A stretch of 13,027 nucleotides of DNA from AP-16 sp036395835 (GTDB lineage Bacteria; Pseudomonadota; Alphaproteobacteria; Rhizobiales; Xanthobacteraceae): positions 1 through 13,027 of the forward strand of contig DASWCW010000308.1 in the NCBI GenBank assembly GCA_036395835.1, given 5' to 3'. Made by a program: the position numbers and the translations under genes. The notes beneath the pieces were generated by a model, which did no database searches, was not told the DNA's origin, and saw only the letters and a list, made by a program, of their open reading frames with translations. Below, in pieces: positions 8,801 through 13,027 of this stretch (the stretch's first letter is position 1; every line of letters starts with the position of its first letter).

Positions 8801-8996
8801 TAACCTGCGATTCGAGCTCGCCGGGCGCCGCCCCCGATTGGGTGATCGCGACCTGCACGATCGGGATGTCGATGTTGGGGATGCGGCTGATCGGCAGGTT
8901 GCGGAAGCTGAACAGGCCGAGCACGACGAGCACGAGGCACGCCACCGTGGCCGGCATCGGCGAGCGGATCGACCATGCGGAGACGTTGAGCCTCAC
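5898..8996 (-). CDS. RND-family efflux pump, inner-membrane permease subunit
   Basis: 1032 residues, the normal length of an AcrB/HAE1-type pump, with the N-terminal helix followed by the porter-domain start FRNLPISRIPNIDIPIVQV, a helix block from about 340 on, a second large periplasmic domain and a last helix block. The proton-relay residues are present: D402-D403 in GILVDDTIVEIEN and K915 in GIVTKNAIMLVDF, matching the AcrB Asp pair and Lys. This points to a functional proton-driven exporter of drugs, detergents or other amphiphiles rather than a metal pump, but the substrate is not readable. The GTG start overlaps the adaptor stop as GTGA (4 bp), so the two are co-translated. There is no outer-membrane channel gene in the window, so it must borrow a TolC/OprM-type protein encoded elsewhere. 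Confidence 0.95.
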   Translation of the reverse strand: MRLNVSAWSIRSPMPATVACLVLVVLGLFSFRNLPISRIPNIDIPIVQVAITQSGAAPGELESQVTKKVEDAVASVPDIWHIISTVTDGSSVITIQFYVGSTNVDRALNSVKDQIAKIRPDLPRTINEPIVNRLDVEGLPIVTYAAASPRMSVEQLSWFVDDTVARALQSVKGVGSVTRSGGVDREIRIALDPKKLLSLGITAAAVNTQLRATNIDLAGGRSELVGQEQAIRTLAATRAVSDLAALSIALPGGRKVRLDELGTVTDGAAEARTFARLDGKPIVAFAISRAKGASDVGVDALVADKIAELRKQHPEVELTKIDTQVAATIGNYHSALETLAEGALLSVIVVFLFLRDLRATLISIIALPLSAIPTFWAMDLLGFSLNMVSLLAITLVTGILVDDTIVEIENIVRHMRMGKSAYRAALEAADEIGLAVIAISMTIVAVFMPVSFMAGIAGQYFRQFGMTVAIAVLFSLLVARFVTPIAAAYFLRAHDSPPPKDGPIMRFYTRLVRGSVRHRWITLALGLMLFMASIASTKLLPSGFIPADDLARTLLAVELPPGSRLKDTERVTRDIAQRLKSRPEVKSVIVYGGQLLGGMGGAGEVRRATLVVNLVHKSERAMTQKELQKLIGLDLASVPDVRFWFLKDNGQRDISLIIAGNELDQIDEAANQLASEMRRIPIIDNPMSTAELDRPELQIIPKPQLAADLGVTTEAISETIRVATIGDIDANLAKFNAEDRLVPIRVQLDEASRSDVGLLEGLRVATASGASVPLSALADFTMRRGPTAINRYDRSRRVTIEGDLSGETPLGVALDAIRTLPTAKNLPTGVEIKESGDVAIMTEVTGAFAAAMGTGLVLVYGVLILLFGSFVQPVTILFSLPLSIGGAVLALLVNQRPISMPVVIGILMLMGIVTKNAIMLVDFAVEEIFRGTSRLEALVEAGRKRARPIVMTTIAMVSGMLPAAFAFGDGGEFRSPMAIAVIGGLVVSTVLSLVFVPAAFTVLDDVGRLGWRLIARFVGEKDEPEGAHAAVG

Positions 8997-10243
8997 TGGG
9001 CAGCGGCCTTCGCCTCGGCCATGTGAACCGCGCGCACCGCATCGCCGTCGCGCAGGAAGGCGGCCGCCCGCGCCACGACGGTCTCGCCAGCCCCAAGCCC
9101 TTTGCGGATCTCGACGAACCCTGCGTCGGTGACGCCGGGCTCGACTGGGGCGAGCGCCACGCGTCCATCGCGCACCACCATGACGAAGGCGCTGCTCTCG
9201 CTGCGCAGGACGGCGCTCGCGGGCACGGCGACCGCCTCACGGCGCGCGAGCTCGATCGTGCCGGAGGCAAACGAGCCGATCCGCGCCGGCACGTCGGCGG
9301 GCAGCCCAATGCGCACCTTGCCGAGCCGGGTCGCGCGGTCGACCTCGTTGGCGATCAGCCGCACGCTACCTTCGACGCGCCGCGCGCTGCCGGGCAGCTC
9401 GAGGCGCGCCCGCATGCCGACGGCAAGCCGCGCCAGCCGGTCCTCCGGCACGTCGGCATCGAGATCGATCGCGCCGTCGGCGATCACGCGGAACAGCGCC
9501 TCGCCGGCCCACATCGCCATGGCGCCGAGCCGCGCGGTGCGCCGGCTCACCACGCCGGCAACCGGAGTGACGACGTCGGCGCGGCCGATGCGCACCATCA
9601 GCTCGCGCCGCTCCGCCTCCCGGCTTGCCTTGTCGGCCTCGGCGACGGCGAGCGCGCTGGTGGCGGCCGCAAACTGCGCTTCCGCTGAGCGCGCGGCGGC
9701 GACCCTCTGATCGAGCGTCGCCTGGGTGATGATCGTGACGTCGAGCTTTCTGGCGCGCGCCAGGTCCGCATTGGCCTGGGCGCGGCCGGCGTCGACCTGG
9801 GCGATCTGGCTCTTCGCCTGGGCGATCGCGGCGTCCGAGCGCTTGAGCGCGGCGTCGTTCTGCGCCAGCAGCGCATCGAGCTGGCTGCGGTCCAGCCGCG
9901 CGAGCACCTGGCCCTTGGCGACGCGGTCGCCGTCCTCGGCGAGGATCTCGACCACGCGCAGCCCGTCGAGCTGCACGCCGATCAACACCTCGTCGCGGGC
10001 GGTGAGTGTGCCGGAGACGAACAGCGGCTCGACGACCTCGCGGGTTCGCGCGGCCGTCACGGTGACGGCGGGCGCCGGCGCGCGCTTTGCCACGCTCCCG
10101 GTCGTCGGGGGCACTGCGGCCTGCGCCGGCTCCGGACGCGGAACGAGCCCCAGCGTGTGGCGCAGGATCGGCACGACCACGGCGACTAGCATCGCGACCA
10201 CGCCCGCGCTCATGAGGTATCGTTTGGTCCCCCGGCTCATCAT
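8993..10243 (-). CDS. RND periplasmic adaptor (membrane fusion protein)
   Basis: 416 residues. An N-terminal membrane anchor (about 11-27) has no lipobox Cys, so it is a helix-anchored rather than lipoprotein adaptor. The domain order is typical: first half of the lipoyl domain at about 76-122 (SGTLTARDEVLIGVQLDGL, then DGDRVAKGQVLARLD), an Ala/Gln/Arg-rich coiled-coil hairpin at about 122-218, the second lipoyl half at about 221-254 (VVTPVAGVVSRR), then the beta-barrel and a membrane-proximal domain (VAVPASAVL at 338-346). It links the RND pump to an outer-membrane channel. The start has two ATG codons in tandem (10243 and 10240) behind GGGGGAGA at 10258-10251. The gene lies 30 bp after the TetR-family gene and overlaps the pump by 4 bp. 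Confidence 0.94.
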   Translation of the reverse strand: MMSRGTKRYLMSAGVVAMLVAVVVPILRHTLGLVPRPEPAQAAVPPTTGSVAKRAPAPAVTVTAARTREVVEPLFVSGTLTARDEVLIGVQLDGLRVVEILAEDGDRVAKGQVLARLDRSQLDALLAQNDAALKRSDAAIAQAKSQIAQVDAGRAQANADLARARKLDVTIITQATLDQRVAAARSAEAQFAAATSALAVAEADKASREAERRELMVRIGRADVVTPVAGVVSRRTARLGAMAMWAGEALFRVIADGAIDLDADVPEDRLARLAVGMRARLELPGSARRVEGSVRLIANEVDRATRLGKVRIGLPADVPARIGSFASGTIELARREAVAVPASAVLRSESSAFVMVVRDGRVALAPVEPGVTDAGFVEIRKGLGAGETVVARAAAFLRDGDAVRAVHMAEAKAAAQ

Positions 10244-10273
10244 CCCCGACTCTCCCCCGTTCGCGCGCCGAGC

Positions 10274-10897
10274 CTAAGGCTGGGCTCGACCGTCCACCAA
10301 AGCTTGGATCAGCGCGACCGCCACGGCGATCTCGCGCTCGCCGTCGAAATCTGCTGCCAGGATGCAGCGCTTGAACAACCCGGCCCCAATCATCATGGTG
10401 CCGCGCACGGCCAAATCGACGTCCAGATCCGGCGCCGTCGCGCCCCGCCGTTTCGCCGCCTCGAAGGTTGCGGCGAGCCGCTCCTCAACGAGCGCGTCGA
10501 CCTTGCGCTGGATTGCGGCGATCGCCGGATTGCGTCCCGCCTCGGCCCAGATCTCGACGATCAGCCCGAGATTCTCCCGCGGCTGCTCGATCAGCCGCCG
10601 CCGCAGCAACGCCTCGATGCCGGCGACGATGTCATCCGTCGCCGCGAGGCTAACGAAGTCTCCCGCCAGCTCCTCCTGGTCGCGCTCGCATAAGCCCTCG
10701 ACGATCGCGTCCTTGGAACGGAAGTAACGGTAGAGGTTACCCGGGCTCATCCCGGCCTCGATCGCCACATCCTGCATGGTCGCGGCGTGAAAACCGTGGC
10801 GCGCGAACGCCCGCTCGGCCGTCGCGAGAATGGCGCGCCGGCGCCCGCCCTCGCGGGCAAGTGGCTGATGCCGAAGGTGAATTTCACGAACGCTCAT
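10274..10897 (-). CDS. TetR/AcrR-family transcriptional repressor of the efflux operon
   Basis: 207 residues from ATG at 10897. The N-terminal TetR DNA-binding domain is clear at about 19-68: RRRAILATAERAFARHG, then TMQDVAIEAG and MSPGNLYRYFRSKDAIVEG, with the recognition helix in SPGNLYRYF. The remaining all-helical part is the usual ligand-binding and dimerisation domain. The frame stays open to a TTG at 10933 and also has ATG at 10927, but both would place the first codons inside a perfect palindrome that looks like the operator, so I prefer 10897. The gene is first in the order repressor, adaptor, pump, with a 30-bp gap to the adaptor. It therefore probably represses its own operon and is released by a pump substrate. 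The family is certain; the exact start is moderately sure. Confidence 0.9.
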   Translation of the reverse strand: MSVREIHLRHQPLAREGGRRRAILATAERAFARHGFHAATMQDVAIEAGMSPGNLYRYFRSKDAIVEGLCERDQEELAGDFVSLAATDDIVAGIEALLRRRLIEQPRENLGLIVEIWAEAGRNPAIAAIQRKVDALVEERLAATFEAAKRRGATAPDLDVDLAVRGTMMIGAGLFKRCILAADFDGEREIAVAVALIQALVDGRAQP

Positions 10898-10910
10898 GGC
10901 GCGCCGGAAC

Positions 10911-10932
10911 TGAGAATGAACGTTCATTCTCA
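10911..10932. promoter_or_regulatory. Operator-like perfect 22-bp palindrome upstream of the TetR-family gene
   Basis: The half-site TGAGAATGAAC is followed at once by its exact reverse complement GTTCATTCTCA, with no spacer and no mismatch. It ends 13 bp before the chosen ATG (10897). Size, symmetry and position fit the binding site of a TetR dimer or dimer pair, giving autorepression of the repressor-adaptor-pump operon. I could not place convincing -35 and -10 boxes around it. Confidence 0.82.
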
Positions 10933-10933
10933 A

Positions 10934-11203
10934 TGCCGAAGGATTGTGGCGGGGGTGGGCGCGGTCTGGTGTTCTTGCCGGAACGTTCGGCGCGGTCGCC
11001 TCGGATGGAGGCTAATGATCTATTTTCCTAACGGTTGAAGATCGCCCCTGACCCTCAATGAGAAAATCGTCCAAGCCTATAAGAACAGAAGGAATCCCCA
11101 AATGAGTGTTTTCTACCGCCCGCGGCCTCAATCTTGATCTCTGTCAGCATGCTAGTTGTTCAGTCCATGCTGGTAACGTGTTTGGCGGTCAATAGCCATG
11201 CAC
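10934..11203. other. Intergenic region between the TetR-family gene and the HNH gene, no gene seen
   Basis: I see no convincing gene in these 270 bases. Composition changes from GC-rich to clearly more AT-rich at about 11010, marking the start of the accessory segment. The left part should hold the promoter of the efflux operon. On the right CAGCATG (11145-11151) and CATGCTG (11166-11172) form a 7-bp inverted repeat with a 14-nt loop, about 30 bp beyond the HNH stop; it lacks a T-tract and is at most a weak terminator. Confidence 0.5.
10981..10988. promoter_or_regulatory. Second copy of the operator core GAACGTTC
   Basis: The central 8 bp of the palindrome (GAACGTTC, 10918-10925) recurs here without its flanks, exactly 63 bp away, which is six helical turns at 10.5 bp per turn. 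It could be a weak auxiliary site; chance is possible. Confidence 0.3.
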
Positions 11204-11725
11204 TCAGTCCTCACCGTAAATCTCGTGGTATAGCGAAATCCAATTTGTCCTTATTTTTCGTTGATATTGTTTTAGTAGTGCGGTCGCTTTTGCCTTGCAG
11301 ATTCGCTTGTTTAATTCCACTTCGAGCCGGTCCTTCTTGTGTGCGCCGTCAGCCTGCTTGCTTTTATCCTTATTCGTCGGCTCGTAACACTGCGGCCAAA
11401 GATTCTCCGTATCATCGGCACCACCAATGTCACGGGAGATGAGATGATCTATTTCCACTCGATGAACCAACTTACCTTTGAGCTTCGTTAGTGGACAGGC
11501 TGAGACGCGAAAATGATATGCCTTGATGACATCCTGCTTCATCTTGGCGGTGACGGCGCGAGCATCCTGGCCCCATTTCGTTGAGCAAATCTTAGTCAGG
11601 GACAGAGATTCGTTGATTACCCCTGGCGTGAGGTTGCGTTTGGGGAGCTTCGGCCACGTCTCAGCGACGACGGGAACCGTTGCGAACGCCGTGACGAGAA
11701 ATGCGGCGGCGAATCGGGCGATCAT
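11204..11725 (-). CDS. Secreted HNH-endonuclease-like protein
   Basis: 173 residues from ATG at 11725. Residues 1-21 are a signal peptide (MIARF, a hydrophobic core, cleavage after VVA), so the protein is exported. The HNH core is seen at about 91-110: EIDHLISRDIGG with D93 and H94, then N108 in TENLWPQ, and AHKKD at about 128-132 for the last metal-site part. A Cys pair (C46 and C77) before it may form a disulphide. HNH proteins cut DNA through a beta-beta-alpha metal site; with a signal peptide this one would act in the periplasm or outside, for example in DNA degradation or nutrient scavenging. No immunity or secretion partner gene is adjacent. Base composition is lower in GC than the efflux operon, suggesting acquisition. 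A longer TTG start at 11740 is rejected because the ribosome site lies within it. Confidence 0.8.
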   Translation of the reverse strand: MIARFAAAFLVTAFATVPVVAETWPKLPKRNLTPGVINESLSLTKICSTKWGQDARAVTAKMKQDVIKAYHFRVSACPLTKLKGKLVHRVEIDHLISRDIGGADDTENLWPQCYEPTNKDKSKQADGAHKKDRLEVELNKRICKAKATALLKQYQRKIRTNWISLYHEIYGED

Positions 11726-11731
11726 GGCATT

Positions 11732-11737
11732 CCCTCC
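11732..11737 (-). promoter_or_regulatory. Shine-Dalgarno site that fixes the HNH gene start
   Basis: GGAGGG on the minus strand lies 6 nt before ATG at 11725, an almost ideal site. It settles the start against the in-frame TTG at 11740, which would put this site inside the coding region. Confidence 0.75.
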
Positions 11738-11779
11738 CAAAACAATTCCCGACCCATTTTTAGGGAGAAGCGAGCGAAG

Positions 11780-11839
11780 GTGGCGGTGCTCGTGGCGATC
11801 CTCGGGATTTTGATGGTGCTGGTGGTGCGGGGGTGGTGA
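11780..11839 (+). CDS. Possible 19-residue hydrophobic membrane peptide
   Basis: A GTG codon at 11780 starts MAVLVAILGILMVLVVRGW, a single hydrophobic helix ending in Arg-Gly-Trp and a TGA. GGGAGAAG (11763-11770) lies 9 nt upstream. It runs divergently from the HNH gene, 54 bp from its start. A pure hydrophobic stretch in a GC-rich, Val/Leu-coding context can arise by chance, and I recognise no family, so this is only a candidate for a small membrane protein. Confidence 0.25.
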   Translation: MAVLVAILGILMVLVVRGW

Positions 11840-11894
11840 TCCTGTGGTGGTGGTTGGATCTGTGAACGCTGCGAACGACCCTATCTTTGACTAC

Positions 11895-12189
11895 CTACGT
11901 CAGTGTTGCAGTTACTGTCGTGGAGCAACTGGCCTTGGCCGCACTCGAATAGTTACACCTTTTCCGAAAGCGATAACCGCGCTGATACGTGTACCTAAGA
12001 TATGGCAAACAGGTCTCCTCCCGGCCCGCAAATCGGATATCCAAACAGACCTGGCCGCTTATAGGTAAAGTCGTATGGCCCATAGTCGTGCCAATAATCG
12101 CAGTGTGGGAAACACTCGACTTCCGCCCAAGCAGGACTGAACCCAAAGAACAAAGCGCTGAAAACGATTGCCGCGAAAACTCTCACCAT
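11895..12189 (-). pseudogene. Small secreted Cys-containing protein, broken by a +1 frameshift
   Basis: ATG at 12189 opens a 22-residue signal peptide (MVRVFAAIVFSALFFGFSPAWA), then ECFPHCDYWHDYGPYDF and TYKRPGLFGYPICGPGGD. This frame ends with LFAIS and a TAG at 11997-11995. The next frame continues sensibly from the same point: CLPYLRYTYQRGYRFRKRC down to a TAG at 11897-11895. Removing one C from the GACC at 12015-12012 joins them into GPGGDCLPYLRYTY in one 97-residue protein. Small secreted Rhizobiales proteins of the CFPHCDY...GPYDFTY kind are familiar to me, but no function is known that I can name. GAGG (12204-12201) lies 11 nt before the start. A sequencing error is a possible alternative to real decay; the 64-residue product could still be made and exported. 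Confidence 0.6.
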
Positions 12190-12195
12190 GTTGGC

Positions 12196-12348
12196 CTAGT
12201 CCTCGAAAAAGCCCTCGAACCGGGTGGCCACGACATCGGTGTATCGACAAGTTGACCGAATATCGGAGTGCCCAAGATAGAACTGGATCGCACGGGTGTC
12301 ACGACCATCATTTGCGAGTTTGAAGCCGCACGAATGCCTTACCAGAAA
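12196..12348 (-). pseudogene. C-terminal remnant of a tyrosine recombinase/integrase (FimB-like)
   Basis: About 50 codons remain of a phage-integrase-family recombinase. The catalytic second box is intact: VRHSCGFKLANDGRD (Arg-His), TRAIQFYLGHSDIRS (the His of LGH) and CRYTDVV, whose Tyr is the nucleophile, ending in RFEGFFED and TAG at 12198-12196. The FKLANDG...DTRAIQ-YLGH...T-RYT pattern is typical of short FimB/FimE-type recombinases of alphaproteobacteria. Upstream of the Arg the match fades at about 12345 and a stop (TAA) follows in frame near 12372, so the N-terminal domain and first catalytic Arg are gone. The IS256-type element lies directly on that side and may have caused the loss. 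The stop lies 6 bp before the start of the small secreted gene, whose ribosome site is inside this reading frame. Confidence 0.85.
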
Positions 12349-12352
12349 CAGC

Positions 12353-12388
12353 CGCCCAGCCCGTTAGGCCCCCTGAGAATACTGGGCG
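12353..12388. repeat. Short inverted repeat between recombinase remnant and IS end
   Basis: CGCCCAG (12353-12359) and CTGGGCG (12382-12388) form a 7-bp stem with a 22-nt loop in the 55-bp stretch left between the recombinase remnant and the insertion sequence. It may be debris of either element; I assign no role. Confidence 0.3.
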
Positions 12389-12403
12389 ACGGATGCTTGC
12401 CGG

Positions 12404-13027
12404 GAGCTCGCCGAATCTTGGTGACGGAAGGGGTCAGGCGGCAGCAGCTTGAGCTTGCGATCTGATGACCTCGACTCCGTCAGCGAATCTTACACCGAGG
12501 ATGACTTTCGGCAACTGGTTGTGGCCATCGAGGCGACGCCAACTTTTTTTGGCGGCCTCGGCCAGTTTGAAAATCATGGCGAGCGCGGTCTTGTTCGACA
12601 GGCACCCCTTGGAGCGCACCGTGCGGTGGCGGATCGTCGCGAACGAGCTTTCGATGACGTTGGTCGTGCGCAGATGCTTCCAGTACTCGGCCGGGAAGTC
12701 GTAGAAGGCCAGCAGCGTGTCGCGCTCCTTGATCAAGCACTCGACCGCCTTGTCGTATTTGATGCCCCAGGTTTCGATGAAGGCGTCGAAGGCGAGCAGC
12801 GCATCCTTCCTGGTCTCGGCCATCCAGATCTCCTGGAATGCCCGTTTGGCTTTCGATTGCTGGCTCTTCGGCAACCTGTTCAGGACGTTGGCGGTCTTAT
12901 GCACCCAGCAGCGCTGGCCGCGGGTCTGAGGCCACACTTCCTCGACCGCGTGCCAGAAGCCGAGTGCGCCGTCGGCGACCGCGAGCTCGGGCCCCATCGC
13001 GAGCCCGCGCCGCTTCAGGTCGAGGAG
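12404..13027 (-). mobile_element. IS256-family insertion sequence, 3' part, cut by the window edge
   Basis: The transposase below defines the element. Its end on the left is inferred, not proven: the terminal inverted repeat probably starts at GAGCTCGCCGAATCTTGG (12404-12421), 30 bp beyond the transposase stop, which is the usual distance. The other end lies outside, so neither the inverted repeat nor a target duplication can be confirmed here. Confidence 0.65.
12434..13027 (-). CDS. IS256-family (Mutator type) transposase, N-terminal part outside window
   Basis: 197 residues of the C-terminal half are present and the frame runs open through the window edge; ATG at 12997 is an internal Met, since LLDLKRRGLAMGPELAVADG reads through it. 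Family hallmarks: the second catalytic Asp in AVADGALGFW, QRCWVHKTANVLNRLPK, the AFYDFPAEYWKHLRTTN stretch, and the catalytic Glu in NVIESSF (usually NPIES), followed by IRHRTVRSKGCLSNKTALAM and RLPKVI-like LPKVILGV. It catalyses DDE cut or copy transposition of its own element. No frameshift or stop is seen in this part, so the copy may be recent and intact, though the first Asp lies outside. The gene ends next to the tyrosine-recombinase remnant. Confidence 0.95.
   Translation of the reverse strand, partial: LLDLKRRGLAMGPELAVADGALGFWHAVEEVWPQTRGQRCWVHKTANVLNRLPKSQQSKAKRAFQEIWMAETRKDALLAFDAFIETWGIKYDKAVECLIKERDTLLAFYDFPAEYWKHLRTTNVIESSFATIRHRTVRSKGCLSNKTALAMIFKLAEAAKKSWRRLDGHNQLPKVILGVRFADGVEVIRSQAQAAAA

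Noticed and set aside
7608..9026. 472-residue plus-strand open frame inside the RND pump gene
   Set aside because: Shadow frame of the pump on the other strand; composition is Asp/Arg/His repeats and there is no recognisable domain.
9023..9710. Two plus-strand frames antisense to the adaptor gene
   Set aside because: The adaptor on the minus strand has a complete lipoyl, hairpin and barrel order; the antisense frames show no motif or ribosome site.
10787..11038. 83-residue plus-strand frame across the operator region
   Set aside because: It overlaps the repressor DNA-binding domain in antisense and runs through the palindrome; no family features.
11134..11813. Plus-strand frames antisense to the HNH gene
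   Set aside because: The minus strand has a near-perfect ribosome site, signal peptide and HNH core; the plus-strand readings have none.
12012..12015. Programmed frameshift in the small secreted gene
   Set aside because: The site is a plain GACC with no slippery heptamer or evident downstream structure, so decay or a sequence error is more likely.
1..13027. CRISPR array, tRNA or rRNA genes, or a phage-defence system
   Set aside because: No regularly spaced repeats, no cloverleaf-like stretch beside the recombinase stub and no defence-type genes beyond a lone exported HNH protein were seen by eye.

Overview
The window reads as chromosomal DNA of a GC-rich alphaproteobacterium. A member of the Hyphomicrobiales, Bradyrhizobium-like, is my best guess; this rests on composition, a Bug-type tripartite tricarboxylate transporter (TTT), GTG starts and the kinds of small secreted and recombinase genes present, not on a database match. 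Positions 1-10940 are compact and GC-rich. About 11000-12430 is visibly more AT-rich and carries decayed genes, and the right edge is an insertion sequence.

Left block (1-5647) is a divergent metabolic locus. On the minus strand a xylose-isomerase-like TIM-barrel gene (1403-2251) overlaps by 32 bp an enolase-superfamily gene (1-1434) whose 3' end lies outside the window. On the plus strand, starting 135 bp away, is a complete TTT set: tctC-like periplasmic binding protein, tctB-like small membrane subunit, tctA-like large permease. The simplest reading is uptake of an organic or sugar acid (TTT) followed by isomerisation and dehydration or racemisation. The substrate cannot be read from the sequence.

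Middle block: behind tctA is a frameshifted remnant of an L,D-transpeptidase (YkuD), then a convergent, complete minus-strand efflux operon: a TetR-family repressor, an RND periplasmic adaptor and an RND inner-membrane pump. A perfect 22-bp palindrome just upstream of the repressor start is the likely operator. No outer-membrane channel gene is present in the window.

Right block (10934-13027) is accessory. It holds a secreted HNH-nuclease-like protein, a possible 19-residue membrane peptide, a small secreted Cys-containing protein broken by a +1 frameshift, the C-terminal remnant of a FimB-type tyrosine recombinase, and the 3' part of an IS256-family transposase cut by the window edge. This looks like the scar of an integrated element.

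I found no rRNA, tRNA or CRISPR array. The most interesting items are the uncharacterised TTT/enolase/TIM-barrel locus, the operator arrangement of the efflux operon, and three gene ruins (two with precise frameshift points).
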